From the NCBI RefSeq assembly GCF_900996225.1, contig NZ_CAAJGL010000090.1:434001-498000 (forward strand): a stretch of 64,000 nucleotides of DNA, given 5' to 3'. The position numbers and the translations under genes are program-made. The DNA comes from Paraburkholderia sp. BCC1884 (GTDB taxonomy: Bacteria > Pseudomonadota > Gammaproteobacteria > Burkholderiales > Burkholderiaceae). Shown here one piece after another: positions 63,861 to 64,000 of the stretch (within the stretch, counting starts at the first letter, position 1; every line of letters starts with the position of its first letter). A model generated the notes under the pieces. It saw only the letters and a program-made list of their open reading frames with translations. It was not told the DNA's origin and did not search any database.

Positions 63861-64000
63861 TCACCGACCCACTGCGTCCAGGACCTTTTTGATGGCTGTA
63901 GCGAACCCCGTCCGGAAGATTGCTAGCCCCCCTTTCGAAACTCGACCGGTCTTCGCATCCACGACCCAACCCATGTTCCCCAATAGCTCATCTGAGATAG
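63861..64000 (-). CDS. C-terminal end of an unknown gene cut by the window
   Basis: 46 codons open to the window edge, ending ...KKVLDAVGR then TGA at 63863-63861. The stretch GWVVDAKTGRVSKGGLAIF and a helical end look protein-like, but no family is recognised. Codons such as CTA, TTG, ACA and GGG are unusual beside the GC-ending codons of the core genes, suggesting acquired DNA. A plus-strand frame also stays open here. Confidence 0.4.
   Translation of the reverse strand, partial: ISDELLGNMGWVVDAKTGRVSKGGLAIFRTGFATAIKKVLDAVGR

Noticed and set aside
63892..64000. Plus-strand frame starting ATG 63892 (MAVANPVRKIAS), open to the edge
   Set aside because: It has an AGGA upstream, but its Pro/Ser-rich reading is less protein-like than the minus-strand frame. 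Not decidable without flanking sequence.

Overview
This window reads as core chromosome of a high-GC betaproteobacterium, most likely Burkholderiaceae and probably Paraburkholderia. The evidence is recognised gene content and order: mreBCD-mrdA-rodA facing gatCAB, metX-metW-ampG, argB-HAD-slmA, regBA facing hslVU, dksA, cobW, and lpxL-dapF-DUF484-xerC facing metK. No rRNA, tRNA, CRISPR array, intact insertion sequence or replication origin was seen.

Layout. 1-2.6 kb: queE (5' end cut by the window), queD, an HpcH/HpaI-type aldolase and a Sel1-repeat protein. 2.6-9.2 kb (minus): the rod-shape and elongation operon mreB-mreC-mreD-mrdA-rodA. 9.5-14.7 kb (plus): gatCAB, a PPK2-type polyphosphate kinase and xth. 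14.7-22 kb (minus): an M48 protease, ampG, metW, metX, slmA, a HAD phosphatase and argB. 22-24 kb: a CWC cysteine-rich mini-protein and a TPR/glycosyltransferase-like protein. 24-26 kb (plus): a RegB/RegA-type redox two-component pair. 26-36 kb (minus): hslU, hslV, a cysteine-poor DksA, a COG0523 GTPase, rlmI, xerC, DUF484, dapF and lpxL. 36-41 kb: metK, a PhyH dioxygenase, small membrane proteins and an aldo/keto reductase. 41-48 kb (minus): an MFS transporter and a tripartite RND efflux operon whose permease gene comes first. 48-52 kb: a small unknown protein, an SrkA-like kinase and a DUF3857/transglutaminase protein. 52-60 kb (minus): a coxSLMDEG-xdhC cluster for a molybdenum hydroxylase of the form-II (CO-dehydrogenase-like) type. 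60-63 kb (minus): an amino-acid permease and a NarL-type regulator with a soluble histidine kinase. The last ~0.9 kb is AT-richer, carries several inverted repeats and ends in a cut-off gene with unusual codon use. It looks like the edge of an accessory region.

The strongest non-coding signal is the metX leader. It can be folded as a SAM-II-type riboswitch: a short P1 stem, a loop beginning GATTT, a downstream GCTAAA core and complementary pseudoknot strands. It also has a 10-bp competing stem upstream and a hairpin that would cover the metX ribosome binding site. The metK leader shows a looser version of the same parts. These two leaders would connect methionine synthesis (metX, metW) and SAM synthesis (metK) through SAM sensing. 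A second theme is zinc: the DksA has lost three of its four zinc-ligand cysteines and lies next to a histidine-rich COG0523 GTPase.
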